Below, piece by piece: positions 1-9,111 of a DNA stretch of 64,000 nt. Every line of letters starts with the position of its first letter. Positions within the stretch are counted from its first letter, which is position 1. The translations under genes and the position numbers were made by a program. The stretch covers positions 1 to 64,000 of the forward strand of contig CASDWJ010000028.1 in the NCBI GenBank assembly GCA_949284695.1, given 5' to 3'. The notes beneath the pieces were generated by a model. That model worked only from the letters and a program-made list of their open reading frames with translations, made no database searches and was not told the origin of the DNA. The stretch comes from an uncultured Christensenella sp. (GTDB lineage: Bacteria > Bacillota > Clostridia > Christensenellales > UBA3700).

Positions 1-96
1 CTCCCGGTATCCTAAATTGTTGTTTAACATATCCAGTATAACAGATATCTTGAACTCTACGCTATACTTCTTTTGCTTTTGCCCTTTTTTTGCCAT
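1..96 (-). CDS. IS3-family transposase OrfA, N-terminal fragment (cut by window edge)
   Basis: Thirty-two codons are visible, starting at the ATG at 96-94 with GGAGGTG a few bases upstream. The peptide begins MAKKGQKQKKYSVEFKISVI and ends LGYRE, the pattern of the N-terminal helix-turn-helix of IS3-family OrfA proteins (K-Y-S-x-E-F-K ... GYRE). The reading frame is open to the window edge. Function would be DNA binding at the IS ends. The family assignment rests on this short stretch plus the adjoining terminal repeat. Confidence 0.65.
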   Translation of the reverse strand, partial: MAKKGQKQKKYSVEFKISVILDMLNNNLGYRE

Positions 97-141
97 AAAA
101 TATGCACCTCCAAAAGTGTCTAACTTTTGGGGTGCACATCA
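1..141 (-). mobile_element. right end of an IS3-family (IS150-like) insertion sequence
   Basis: Reading the minus strand from about 141 gives an IS end (TGATGTGCACC, then CCAAAAGTTAGACA) that resembles the terminal repeats of the IS150 group as I remember them. It is followed by a GGAGGTG ribosome site and a transposase start. The rest of the element lies outside the window, so its integrity cannot be judged. It ends about 20 bases upstream of the ktrB promoter. Confidence 0.7.
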
Positions 142-163
142 CGCGCCTGAGCTCAAAAAAAGT

Positions 164-191
164 TTGCAAAGCGGAGAAATTATAGTATAAT
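164..191 (+). promoter_or_regulatory. sigma-A-type promoter of ktrB
   Basis: TTGCAA at 164-169, a 16-base spacer and TATAAT at 186-191. It lies between the IS end and ktrB. Confidence 0.65.
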
Positions 192-260
192 AAGATAAAT
201 CGGTCCCGCGTATGCGCGCACCGCAAGACAAGGAGAGTTTTTCGGCAAAGCCGTAAGGTT

Positions 261-1622
261 ATGGACACAAAACGCTTTGTAAAAAACGTCAAAGACAGGG
301 TTTTTACTCCGATAAGGCTCGTGATGCTGAGCTTTTTCGTGATAATAATAGCGGGCACTTTGCTGCTGTTGTTGCCTTTCGCGACCAGACAGGAGGGGTC
401 TCTTTCCTTTATCAACGCGCTTTTCACCGCGACCAGCGCCACGTGCGTGACGGGTCTGTCCGTCGCGAGTCTGCACGACGATTTCACCGTGTTCGGGCAG
501 GTAGTGGTGCTTCTTCTCGTTCAGCTCGGCGGCCTCGGCTTCATGACGCTGACTTCCACGGTCTACATTCTGATAAGGCACAAGATCTCGCTCAGGAAGC
601 GTCTCAGCATGAGAGAGGATCTGTCTCAGCCGGGCATGGCAGATCTCAAAAAACTCACTCTCGACGTGATAAAACTCACTCTCGCCGCAGAATTAACGGG
701 CGCGGTACTGCTCGCGATAGGTTTCTCGCGATATTATACGTTCGGAGAATCGCTCTGGTACGGGCTTTTCCACAGCGTGACGGCGTTCTGCAACGCGGGG
801 TTCGACATCGTCAGCGGTTCGACTTCGGTGCAGAAGTTCTATTCCGATCCCTATATCCTGACGGTGCTCGCTCTGCTGATAATCGTCGGCGGCATAGGCT
901 TTGTGGTCGTCAGCGATATATTCAGGGCGGGAAGCTGGCGCAGACTCAGACTGCATACCAAGATAGTGCTCCCCACGACTCTCGCGCTCATAGTGGTGGG
1001 CTCCACCTGCATTTTCTGCGCGGAGTATGACAATCCCGACACTCTCGGCAAGATGAATCTCGGCGACAAGATAGTCAACGCGTTCTTCCAGTCGGTCACG
1101 GCGAGAACGGCGGGTTTCGCGTCGATAGACCAGGGCGCGATGACTGATTTTTCCAAGACGATAACCGTGGTGTGGATGTTCGTCGGCGCGTGCCCGGGAG
1201 GTACGGGCGGCGGTATCAAGACGACCACGCTTTTCGTCCTGCTCGTCACCGTCTACGCTACGATAAGACAAAAGAGGGAGATCATCATCGATATGCACAG
1301 CATAGGCAGAGAGACGCTCGCCAAGGCGGCGACGATCTTCACCCTCGCCATCTCCGTAGCCGTGATAAGCCTTCTCGGTCTCGAGATATGCATGAACGGC
1401 AGTATCCCGATGTCAAAACTCTTGTTCGAACAGGTCAGCGCATACGCAACGGTCGGACTTTCAGAGGGGATAACGACTTCTCTCAACACGGGCGCGAAGC
1501 TGATACTGTCGCTCAATATGTATATGGGAAGGATAGGCTCTTTCGGTTTCTTCATGGCGTTTGCGTCCAGCATGAAAGCGCAGGCGCACGTCAAATACCC
1601 CGAAGCGGGGATAATCTTGTAA
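261..1622 (+). CDS. ktrB: KtrB/TrkH-type potassium uptake channel subunit
   Basis: Integral membrane protein of 453 residues, the usual KtrB length, that moves K+ (often coupled to Na+) across the membrane with a cytoplasmic KtrA ring. The four pore-loop filter motifs of the family are visible: TCVTGLS at 61-67, CNAGFD at 177-182, TARTAGFAS at 280-288 and YATVGLS at 395-401. A glycine-rich gate loop GTGGGIKTT is at 314-322. The start has only a weak ribosome site (AAGG); the stronger GGAGAG lies about 25 bases upstream. The partner subunit follows 19 bases after the stop. Confidence 0.93.
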   Translation: MDTKRFVKNVKDRVFTPIRLVMLSFFVIIIAGTLLLLLPFATRQEGSLSFINALFTATSATCVTGLSVASLHDDFTVFGQVVVLLLVQLGGLGFMTLTSTVYILIRHKISLRKRLSMREDLSQPGMADLKKLTLDVIKLTLAAELTGAVLLAIGFSRYYTFGESLWYGLFHSVTAFCNAGFDIVSGSTSVQKFYSDPYILTVLALLIIVGGIGFVVVSDIFRAGSWRRLRLHTKIVLPTTLALIVVGSTCIFCAEYDNPDTLGKMNLGDKIVNAFFQSVTARTAGFASIDQGAMTDFSKTITVVWMFVGACPGGTGGGIKTTTLFVLLVTVYATIRQKREIIIDMHSIGRETLAKAATIFTLAISVAVISLLGLEICMNGSIPMSKLLFEQVSAYATVGLSEGITTSLNTGAKLILSLNMYMGRIGSFGFFMAFASSMKAQAHVKYPEAGIIL

Positions 1623-1641
1623 TTTGCAATCAGGAGGAAGT

Positions 1642-2325
1642 ATGGATAACAAATTGCCCAAATCCAATATGAAACAGGTCGCGGTGCTCGGTCTCGGCAG
1701 ATTCGGCACAGAGGTCACCAAAGCGCTTTACAGTTACGGTTGCGAAGTGCTCGCGGTCGACGAGAGCGAGGAAAAGACCTATGAAGTCGCAGACTTCGCG
1801 ACGCATACCGTGGCGACCAACGTCGCCGAGGAGAGCAACCTCAAGTCTATCGGCATAACGGACTTCGACGCGGTCATAATCGCGATAGGAGACAACATTC
1901 AGGCGTCCATCATCACCGCGCTGACCTGCAAGGAGATGGGCGTGAACTATATAGTCGCCAAGGCGCAGAACGAAAAGCACGCAAAAGTGCTCAAGAAGAT
2001 AGGCGTCGATTACGTCGTGATACCGGAGGCGGACACCGCGCTCAAGACGGCGAGACTGCTGACCCATCCCAAGATCAACGACCTGATCGAGATCGCGGCG
2101 GGATACAGCTTGGCGCAGATAGACGTGCCCAAGGAGTGGACAGGCAAACCGCTGACAGAACTCGACATCCGCAACAAGTACGCGGTCAACGTGCTCGTCG
2201 TGATAGGCAAGAACGGTGAGGTCAACGCCAACCCTTACGGCGCGACCGTGCTCGGAGAGGGCTGCAAGCTGATAGTCGGCGGCAATATGGACGATATCGG
2301 CGCGCTCGGGTCGAGATTGTCCTGA
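1642..2325 (+). CDS. ktrA: KtrA/TrkA-type regulatory subunit (RCK domain)
   Basis: Cytoplasmic gating ring protein of 227 residues. The N-terminal RCK_N Rossmann fold has GLGRFG at 17-22 and an acidic residue ending strand 2 (VDESEE), as in nucleotide-binding KtrA proteins. The C-terminal ~90 residues form RCK_C, the domain that binds c-di-AMP in Bacillus and Staphylococcus homologues. I chose the ATG at 1642 because AGGAGGA sits 4-10 bases before it; an upstream in-frame TTG at 1624 lacks a ribosome site. A terminator follows. Control by c-di-AMP from the CdaA encoded at 47.8 kb is inference. Confidence 0.92.
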   Translation: MDNKLPKSNMKQVAVLGLGRFGTEVTKALYSYGCEVLAVDESEEKTYEVADFATHTVATNVAEESNLKSIGITDFDAVIIAIGDNIQASIITALTCKEMGVNYIVAKAQNEKHAKVLKKIGVDYVVIPEADTALKTARLLTHPKINDLIEIAAGYSLAQIDVPKEWTGKPLTELDIRNKYAVNVLVVIGKNGEVNANPYGATVLGEGCKLIVGGNMDDIGALGSRLS

Positions 2326-2357
2326 CGTAACATACGAAAAAGACGGCAAAGCCGCGC

Positions 2358-2388
2358 GAAGGAGCAGTGCGCTCCTTCTTTTTTTTTG
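2358..2388 (+). terminator. rho-independent terminator of ktrBA
   Basis: GAAGGAGC / GCTCCTTC stem followed by a run of T. Confidence 0.85.
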
Positions 2389-2534
2389 CACAACGGCGAG
2401 GGATAAGGCAAAAAGCGCGTGAATACGTGGCAACCGCGCGTTTTGCGTAAGAATTTTGCTCGGACGGCGGGGAGAGCGAGCCAAAGAAATGCGGCGCGCG
2501 AAGCATACAGACGGACGCTTTTAAAAATTCGGTC

Positions 2535-2562
2535 TTGACATATAACCACTATATGTTATAAT
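2535..2562 (+). promoter_or_regulatory. strong promoter of the lipoprotein gene
   Basis: TTGACA at 2535-2540, 16-base spacer, TATAAT at 2557-2562. The 2326-2631 gap otherwise holds only the ktrA terminator and nothing else recognisable. Confidence 0.8.
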
Positions 2563-2631
2563 AAGATTAAGAGGGAGAAAGCTCCCGCAAAACGCGGCGC
2601 GAATTTTGCCGCAAAAGAAAAGGAGGGTATT

Positions 2632-4272
2632 ATGAAAAAAAGAATTATTATGCTCGTCGCGATCGTGCTGGTAGTCGCTACGGCGCTGACGGCGTTTACG
2701 GCGTGCAAGACCGATTACGTCAACGTCGGCGCGCTCGCTCTGAATGAGGACGCAGAACCCGTTACGGAGCGCACCGCGACCGCGATCGATATCGGGCAAG
2801 GATATTCGGTCCTGTGGAATACGAGCAATCTGATAGCGTTTTCCAAGACGGAAAGCGTCGGAGGCGTTTCCGAGACGTCGTACGTCGTTGTCAACGGCAG
2901 TACGGGAGCCAATATCCTTTCGGGTAACGAATTGCCGGTTTGCATACAGACGACCGACTATTATTACGAAATGGAAGGTCTGTTCTATATCCTTGACGAA
3001 GAAACCGAAACACTTGCGTTCTATTCGCTCGACGGGCAGGTCGCATACGGTATCGACTCGGAAGGACTGATCGATTACAACGGCAGAGTTTACGCCAACA
3101 AGATCTCGGGCGGCAAACTCGATCTCGGCAACGGTCAGCAGATCGTAGAAGACGAAAAAGGTCTGTGCACTCTGCAGCAAAAGGAAGTCTCCATCAGTTT
3201 GCCCGTCGACAAGGACGATACCGCAGAGACAGAAAGCTTCAGGCTGTACGCGTATAGCCAGTACGAGTTTGCGGCTTATGAAAAAAATAACATGAGCAAG
3301 GTCAGGGATTTCAATATCGCCGATATCACGGGAGACGAATATTCGAGCGCGAGAAGCTATACGGTAATTCTCTTGCCCGACGACAAGATGCTCGTGCAGG
3401 TCAGGACCTCTCTGCCCGCGAATACGACCAAGGATTACGACTATTATTCCGGCGACACTTACTACAAGATCAGGACGTTTGTCTACGATATAACGAAGGG
3501 CAAGACTTCGGAGAAAAAGGATTGCGATTATGTGTTCTCCTCAGGCTCGTATCACAAAGAAGCGGGCGTGACGATATGTCTCGTGCGCAGGATAGGCGAC
3601 GACAAACTGCTCAACGCGTCGATACTGCAGGGCTTTGACGGCAAACTCAATATCGCTCTCGACGTGCAGAACATTCTGCCTCTTGCCAATGCGTACAGCG
3701 TCAGAGGCGATTACATAATCTTCAGGAACGACAGCAGGACGGTCTATTACAAAGGCGACGCCAAGATGTTCGAAGTCGAGACTTCCAATATGAACGCGGT
3801 CGACACGTACCTCGGCTATTCCGACATATTCGTGTCCAAAGACGGCTCGACGCTGTTCAACGCGGACGGCAGTTATCTGACTTCGCTCGCAGATCTCAAC
3901 GCGACGAGCTACGTAAGCCTCGATCATGCGAAGAAATACGTCTACTACTACAAGACGGTAAACGACTCTCTCGGTTCAAGCAAGATAAATCTTTACAGGC
4001 TTGACAGAGCGACGGGCGTTTCCTCGCTGGTTGCGGAACAGGGTAAGTTCAGCATGTCGAGAAGCTCTTACGGCATCTATATCGTAAGCGACGGCACGCA
4101 GGCGCAAACGTATTCGGTCGTCGATATCGATACGGGCAAGACCCTTGTAACGGGACTCGCGAGCATGACTGCGAGCGTCGTATGCGAGACGGACGACAGC
4201 ACGGTGTTCGGATTTACTTTCAAGAACACGGCGACCGACGTCAACGAGACGAGATATTACATAGTCAAGTAA
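2632..4272 (+). CDS. secreted lipoprotein of unknown function
   Basis: The 546-residue product starts with a lipoprotein signal peptide: KKR, a hydrophobic stretch and a lipobox ending at Cys25 (AFTAC). It should be anchored on the outer face of the membrane. The rest is a soluble, mostly beta-rich sequence with many Tyr, Asp and Gly residues and repeated phrases of the form 'D..T...L.G' that could be beta-propeller blades, but I recognise no family. AAAGGAGGG precedes the ATG. It stands alone between a strong promoter and a terminator. Confidence 0.85.
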   Translation: MKKRIIMLVAIVLVVATALTAFTACKTDYVNVGALALNEDAEPVTERTATAIDIGQGYSVLWNTSNLIAFSKTESVGGVSETSYVVVNGSTGANILSGNELPVCIQTTDYYYEMEGLFYILDEETETLAFYSLDGQVAYGIDSEGLIDYNGRVYANKISGGKLDLGNGQQIVEDEKGLCTLQQKEVSISLPVDKDDTAETESFRLYAYSQYEFAAYEKNNMSKVRDFNIADITGDEYSSARSYTVILLPDDKMLVQVRTSLPANTTKDYDYYSGDTYYKIRTFVYDITKGKTSEKKDCDYVFSSGSYHKEAGVTICLVRRIGDDKLLNASILQGFDGKLNIALDVQNILPLANAYSVRGDYIIFRNDSRTVYYKGDAKMFEVETSNMNAVDTYLGYSDIFVSKDGSTLFNADGSYLTSLADLNATSYVSLDHAKKYVYYYKTVNDSLGSSKINLYRLDRATGVSSLVAEQGKFSMSRSSYGIYIVSDGTQAQTYSVVDIDTGKTLVTGLASMTASVVCETDDSTVFGFTFKNTATDVNETRYYIVK

Positions 4273-4291
4273 ATTCAGTCTTAAACAAAAA

Positions 4292-4319
4292 AAGGGACCC
4301 GTGAGGGTCTCTTTTTTTT
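4292..4319 (+). terminator. rho-independent terminator
   Basis: AGGGACCC, GTGA loop, GGTCTCT and eight T after the lipoprotein gene. Confidence 0.85.
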
Positions 4320-4408
4320 CGGCAGATCGTTACGCCTGCTTTTCCGATACGCGGTTCGCGTCCTTCCGCGCGCTGATCCCGCGCAAAATCGGATACGGGA
4401 GCGCGCCT

Positions 4409-4909
4409 TTACGGCTCGCGGAACAGGATAAAGTCGGGCGGCATCGCCGTGAAAGTAAAAAAGCATACGACTATCGCAACGATGCCGATCACCGCCGGTT
4501 CGTTGAGAAAAGGGTGGGTTTTTGCGTTGAAAGCGAAGAACGCAAGCGCGTAGCCCGCGAGAACGGATACGAAAAACACCGCTATGTCGACGGGCAGATA
4601 CGACCGCCCCGCGATCGCCGTATAGCTGTAAAAGAGCAACGGGATGAGCGCCGCGCCTATAAACAGCGCGACGAAAGACGCAAGCGCGTAATTTTTCGAT
4701 CTTACGATCAGAGCCGCCGCGCCCAGATACAACATCGTGGGAAAAAGCACGAGCTTCATGTGCTCCCAGGTGCTCTCGTTGACGGGAAAGAAGATGCCCG
4801 CCAGCCTGTTTTCGCCCGACCATTCGTAAAAGAAGTGCCCGACGGTGCCGAGTATCAGCGTGAAAAGCGCGCCGACGGCAAAGAATACCGCAGATTGTTT
4901 TTTTGTCAT
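4409..4909 (-). CDS. DUF6512-family membrane protein
   Basis: Product of 166 residues with about four hydrophobic helices. The block GHFFYEWSGENRLAG followed by NESTWEHMKL is, to my recollection, typical of the DUF6512 family, whose function is unknown. No Shine-Dalgarno sequence precedes the ATG; instead TATACT ends six bases upstream, so the mRNA may be leaderless. It is transcribed towards the preceding lipoprotein gene and has no operon partner. Confidence 0.8.
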   Translation of the reverse strand: MTKKQSAVFFAVGALFTLILGTVGHFFYEWSGENRLAGIFFPVNESTWEHMKLVLFPTMLYLGAAALIVRSKNYALASFVALFIGAALIPLLFYSYTAIAGRSYLPVDIAVFFVSVLAGYALAFFAFNAKTHPFLNEPAVIGIVAIVVCFFTFTAMPPDFILFREP

Positions 4910-5281
4910 ATTATCAGTATATCCGACGCGATACGGATATATTCCGCATTTTAAAAAGTAGCTTTAATATACACGGGTACGGAAAAATTCTGCCATTTAG
5001 TACGGCGGGGAGAGGCAATATGCTTCCCGGGTGACCACCCGTATGCGCACAGTTATCCTTTCAGTGAAGGCGCAAGGCGAGAAGGCATACGGGCGGCAAC
5101 AAAAATAAACCGGACGAAAAACGGGTTTTAAAAGCGGGAAAAAACGCAAATCTTCGGTTTTGGAAAGCGGTTTCGCTGAAAAACGCGCGTGCGCAGTCGC
5201 GTAATCGCGTTTGACATACGCGCATTTATATAGTATTATATCTATGTATGACGAGCGGAACGCGCTCGTGAAAGAGGTAAA
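4910..5281. other. 372-base intergenic region with divergent promoters
   Basis: Holds the minus-strand -10 (TATACT, 4916-4921) of the DUF6512 gene and the plus-strand promoter of the kinase gene. I see no coding potential or repeats in between. Confidence 0.6.
5211..5239 (+). promoter_or_regulatory. promoter of the nahK-galE operon
   Basis: TTGACA at 5211-5216, 17-base spacer, TATTAT at 5234-5239. Confidence 0.75.
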
Positions 5282-6379
5282 ATGGAGAAGATAGAAAAAA
5301 TAGCCGAGGCATTCCGTTTTCAGGGAACGCTGAAAGACGCCGTGCCTTACGGCAACGGTCACATCAATGATACTTACGCGCTGACCTACGAAAACGGCGA
5401 CGGGAAGAAACGCTACATACTTCAGAAGATGAACAAGAGCGTCTTTCCCGATATAAAGACGCTGATGCACAACGTGGCTCTCGTCACCGACTTCCTCGCA
5501 GAAAAGATAACCGCGAGAGGCGGCGACAGCGAGAGGGAGACTCTCACTCTTATACGTACGAAAAAGGGCGACAACTATCTCGTCGACGACGACGGAGAGA
5601 ACTGGCGCGCCTTTCTTTTTATCGAAAACACGCTTTCTTATCAGTCCGCGGCGGGCGAAGAAGTGCTCGAGGACGCGGGCAGGGCTTTCGGCACGTTCAT
5701 CTCGGGACTTGCAGATTTCGACGCGTCCCTGCTCGGAGAGGTGATAAAGAATTTCCACGATACCCGCGACAGATATGCAAAATTCGAGGCGGCGCTCGCG
5801 GCTGACAGGGTCGGCAGAGCGGCAACGGCGGGCGATGAGATCGCTTTTGTCGAGAGCAGAAAGGATTATTGCCCGAGAATAGTGTCCATGCTCGAGAGCG
5901 GACGCATTCCGCTCAGGGTCACACACAACGACACCAAGCTCAACAACGTGCTCGTCGACGCAGACAGCAAAAAGGCGGTCTGCGTGATAGATCTCGATAC
6001 GATCATGCCGGGGTCGCTTCTTTACGATTTCGGCGACGCGGTGCGCTTCGGCTGTTCGACCGCAGAGGAGGACGAAAAGGATCTTGAAAAAGTTGATTTC
6101 GACATCAGGCTTTACGAGGCGTTCGCCAAGGGATTCATCGCGGGGACGGGCGGCAGTCTTACCGATACCGAAGTCGACAATCTGGCGTTCGGAGCGATAC
6201 TGATGACGTACGAGTGCGGAATGAGGTTTCTGACCGATTATCTGGACGGCGACAACTATTTCAAGACCGCCTATCCCGGGCACAACCTCGTCAGATGCCG
6301 CACCCAGTTCCGACTGGTGGAGAAAATGGAAGCGCGCCTCGGCGAAATGAATGCTATCGCGCGCAAATACGCAAAATAA
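5282..6379 (+). CDS. N-acetylhexosamine 1-kinase-like sugar kinase (APH fold)
   Basis: Phosphotransferase-fold kinase of 365 residues, close in length to bifidobacterial NahK/LnpB, which phosphorylates GlcNAc or GalNAc at C1. The N-terminal nucleotide loop reads GNGHIND (24-30). The catalytic loop is HNDTKLNN (215-222, Asp217 as base) and the metal-binding segment IDLDTIMPG is at 236-244. AGAGGT precedes the ATG. galE follows after 39 bases, matching the kinase-epimerase half of the lacto-N-biose/galacto-N-biose pathway; no phosphorylase is visible here. Substrate is inferred from motif and neighbour, so another hexosamine or a homoserine-type substrate is possible. Confidence 0.75.
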   Translation: MEKIEKIAEAFRFQGTLKDAVPYGNGHINDTYALTYENGDGKKRYILQKMNKSVFPDIKTLMHNVALVTDFLAEKITARGGDSERETLTLIRTKKGDNYLVDDDGENWRAFLFIENTLSYQSAAGEEVLEDAGRAFGTFISGLADFDASLLGEVIKNFHDTRDRYAKFEAALAADRVGRAATAGDEIAFVESRKDYCPRIVSMLESGRIPLRVTHNDTKLNNVLVDADSKKAVCVIDLDTIMPGSLLYDFGDAVRFGCSTAEEDEKDLEKVDFDIRLYEAFAKGFIAGTGGSLTDTEVDNLAFGAILMTYECGMRFLTDYLDGDNYFKTAYPGHNLVRCRTQFRLVEKMEARLGEMNAIARKYAK

Positions 6380-6418
6380 AGTAGTCAACCGCAAAACGCG
6401 GAAAAAGGAGATAAATTT

Positions 6419-7435
6419 ATGAAGGTTCTGGTAACGGGCGGCGCCGGCTATATCGGCAGCCATACGGTAGTCGATCTTCTCGACAACGGCTTTGAAGTCG
6501 TAGTTGTCGACAACCTCTGCAACAGCAAACCCGCAGTAGTGGAGAGAGTCAAGAAAATCACGGGTAAAGATTTCACATTCTATCAGAGCGACGTATGCGA
6601 CGAGCAGGCGCTCGACGCAATTTTCGAAAAGGAGAAGCCGGAAGCGGTCATTCATTTTGCGGGGCTTAAAGCGGTGGGAGAGTCCTGCCACAAGCCTCTC
6701 GAGTACTATCGCAACAACCTCATCAGTACACTCAATCTGCTCAAGGTGATGAGAAAGTACGATTGCAAGAACTTCGTGTTCTCGTCGTCCGCGACCGTAT
6801 ACGGTCAGCCAAAGAGCGTGCCCATCAAAGAGGATTTCCCGCTCTCCACGACCAATCCCTACGGCTCGACCAAGCTGATGATAGAGGATATGCTAAGAGA
6901 CGTCTACAAGGCTGACGCGAGCTGGAATATAGCGATACTCAGATATTTCAACCCGATCGGCGCGCACAAGAGCGGGCTTATCGGCGAAGATCCCGCGGGC
7001 ATACCCAACAACCTTATGCCGTATATCACTCAGGTCGCGATCGGCAAGCTCGAGAAGCTCAGCGTGTTCGGCAACGACTATCCGACCGCAGACGGCACGG
7101 GCGTCAGAGACTATATCCACGTGCTCGACCTTGCGAGAGGACATCTGCTTGCGCTCAGAAAGCTCGCGACGGGCAGCGGACTCGTCACCTACAATCTCGG
7201 TACGGGCAAGGGTTACAGCGTTCTGCAGATGGTCAAGGCGTTTGAAAAGGCAAGCGGCAAGGCGGTGCCTTACGTGATCGCTCCGAGAAGATCGGGCGAT
7301 ATCGCCGAGTGTTACGCGGACGCGAGTCTCGCAAAGAAGGAGATCGGCTTCGAGTGCCGTTATGACCTCAAGGATATGTGCGAGGACAGCTGGAGATGGC
7401 AGGTCAACAATCCCAAGGGTTACGACGAAGAATAA
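6419..7435 (+). CDS. galE: UDP-glucose 4-epimerase
   Basis: Extended short-chain dehydrogenase of 338 residues that interconverts UDP-Glc and UDP-Gal (often also UDP-GlcNAc and UDP-GalNAc). The NAD-binding motif GGAGYIGSH is at 7-15, the Ser/Thr-rich active-site strand FSSSATVYG at 121-129, and the catalytic Tyr148-x3-Lys152 lies in PYGSTK. GGAG precedes the start. Its place between a sugar kinase and polysaccharide genes suggests it serves both glycan salvage and cell-surface polymer synthesis. Confidence 0.95.
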   Translation: MKVLVTGGAGYIGSHTVVDLLDNGFEVVVVDNLCNSKPAVVERVKKITGKDFTFYQSDVCDEQALDAIFEKEKPEAVIHFAGLKAVGESCHKPLEYYRNNLISTLNLLKVMRKYDCKNFVFSSSATVYGQPKSVPIKEDFPLSTTNPYGSTKLMIEDMLRDVYKADASWNIAILRYFNPIGAHKSGLIGEDPAGIPNNLMPYITQVAIGKLEKLSVFGNDYPTADGTGVRDYIHVLDLARGHLLALRKLATGSGLVTYNLGTGKGYSVLQMVKAFEKASGKAVPYVIAPRRSGDIAECYADASLAKKEIGFECRYDLKDMCEDSWRWQVNNPKGYDEE

Positions 7436-7462
7436 CGAAAGAAAAAGACAGGGAGAAGTATT

Positions 7463-9028
7463 TTGTCGGGGTTAAATGTTTCGGCAACCGAGCGCAGGAG
7501 CGTTCTGCCGGAAAAATGGCTTGAAGCGGTAGACAGAGTCGTCTATTCCGATTGGTACCTGCTCGCGATAGCGGCGCTGGTGGTGCTGTTCTGGGCACTC
7601 GAGGCTATGGTCGCAGGGTTCGTGACGTTGCTTCTGATCATCAGTTTTCTGTTGGTGGTCAAGCGCGACATGACGCCGTGCCTGCCTGTGCTGATGAGTG
7701 TGTATTGCGTTATATCGAAAGGGGAATTTCCGTCATATTTCGCATACATGTTCATCATTCTCGTGCCCGTGGTCGGAAGTCTCGTCTTTCACTTCGTATA
7801 TTACAGACCCGGGAAGTTGAGCGCAGGCTCTTTCGGGCTTGCATATCTTTTCGTCGCCGCGAGCATGTTCATGGGCGGCATAACGAGCAATCAGCTCAAC
7901 GACGAGATGAAAGGTCTCGCGTTTGCGGCGTTCCTCGGTCTTTTGCCGTTCGCGGTATACGAACTTACCGTCAACTGTTGCAACGGTCTGAAAAAGACGG
8001 ATTTCGTCAATTACGTGTGCCGAGCATTCGCCTTTTTGGGCATACTGATCGCGGCGCAGCTGCTGATTTATTATATCCGCGTATGGACGGGCGTGATACC
8101 CGAGGGCAGAGAGGTGCATCTCGGCTGGGGCATAAGCAACGGCGCGGCAACCGTGCTTCTGACGACGATGCCGGTCACGATGTATGTCGCCGTGACGGAC
8201 AAGAAGATATGGCGCTCGCTGGTGTTTGCGTTCCTTGCGCTCGCGCAGATGGTCGCGGTGATAGCTACCGTCTCGAGAGGCGCGATACTCGTCGGTATAG
8301 CGGAATTCGTACTTATGATCATCGCGTCTGTCGTGTTCAACAAGCATCGCAAGGCGTATATCGCCGCTTATGCGCTGATAGCCGTCGTTGCAATCGTATG
8401 TTGCGTTGTGTTCAAGGAAAGACTCGTCGCGTTCGTGGAGAGGGCGTTCAACAACGGTCTCGCCGGCTCGGGCAGAGAGGAACTGTACAAAGAGGCGATC
8501 GACGTCTTCAGTCAGAACAAACTGTTCGGCGTCGGATTCGGGTATATCGGGGTCAACAGTTATCTCAATACGCATCCGATGTATTATTTCCACTCGACGT
8601 TCTTCCAGACGATCGCGAGTCTCGGTCTGTTCGGGCTCGTCGCAAGCGTCTATATGTATTACAAGAGGATAAAGTTCGCGTTTGCCAAGGGCAGGGCGTT
8701 CAACGTCTTTCTGATAGTGTCGTGCTTCGGCTTCGAGGGCTATGCGATGATCAACACTTTCACCTTCCTTGCGGTGCCGGGGCTAATGCTGATAGCGATA
8801 CTCTCCGCGGTCAACGAGAGGAGCAACGCGGTGACGGACGAAGAATACGCTCTGAGCGGCGCGCCTCAGCTGTTCCCGGACGATAAAGGCGCGGTCATAC
8901 GCGACGGCGTCGTATTCGGAGCAGGCAAGGAGACGGGAGAGACGGACAACATAAAAGAAAAAGCGTCTGAAGATGCAGAAAACATAGACCCCGGCCGCGG
9001 CACGGCAAGCGGTAAGGGCAGGGAGTAA
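7463..9028 (+). CDS. O-antigen ligase / Wzy-like polysaccharide membrane protein
   Basis: Polytopic membrane protein of 521 residues with about ten to twelve hydrophobic helices and a long periplasmic-type loop, the pattern of the O-antigen ligase/polymerase superfamily. The phrases ATVSRGAIL and GFGYIGVNSYLNTHPMYYFHS, with the family's Arg and His around the last large loop, support this. The last ~70 residues are hydrophilic and charged, probably cytoplasmic. Translation starts at TTG 7463, nine bases after GGGAGAAG. It probably continues the galE transcript and joins or polymerises surface glycan units. Confidence 0.75.
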   Translation: MSGLNVSATERRSVLPEKWLEAVDRVVYSDWYLLAIAALVVLFWALEAMVAGFVTLLLIISFLLVVKRDMTPCLPVLMSVYCVISKGEFPSYFAYMFIILVPVVGSLVFHFVYYRPGKLSAGSFGLAYLFVAASMFMGGITSNQLNDEMKGLAFAAFLGLLPFAVYELTVNCCNGLKKTDFVNYVCRAFAFLGILIAAQLLIYYIRVWTGVIPEGREVHLGWGISNGAATVLLTTMPVTMYVAVTDKKIWRSLVFAFLALAQMVAVIATVSRGAILVGIAEFVLMIIASVVFNKHRKAYIAAYALIAVVAIVCCVVFKERLVAFVERAFNNGLAGSGREELYKEAIDVFSQNKLFGVGFGYIGVNSYLNTHPMYYFHSTFFQTIASLGLFGLVASVYMYYKRIKFAFAKGRAFNVFLIVSCFGFEGYAMINTFTFLAVPGLMLIAILSAVNERSNAVTDEEYALSGAPQLFPDDKGAVIRDGVVFGAGKETGETDNIKEKASEDAENIDPGRGTASGKGRE

Positions 9029-9111
9029 AAAACGTCCGCGCCCGTAAGACGAAGGGGAAGAAAACGGAGCAGAAACAGCAAGATTCGGAGACGCGGAAAA
9101 GGCAGCAGGAT

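Noticed and set aside
4997..6691. Minus-strand frame across the kinase gene and the start of galE
   Set aside because: It covers two well-supported genes on the other strand and has no recognisable motif.
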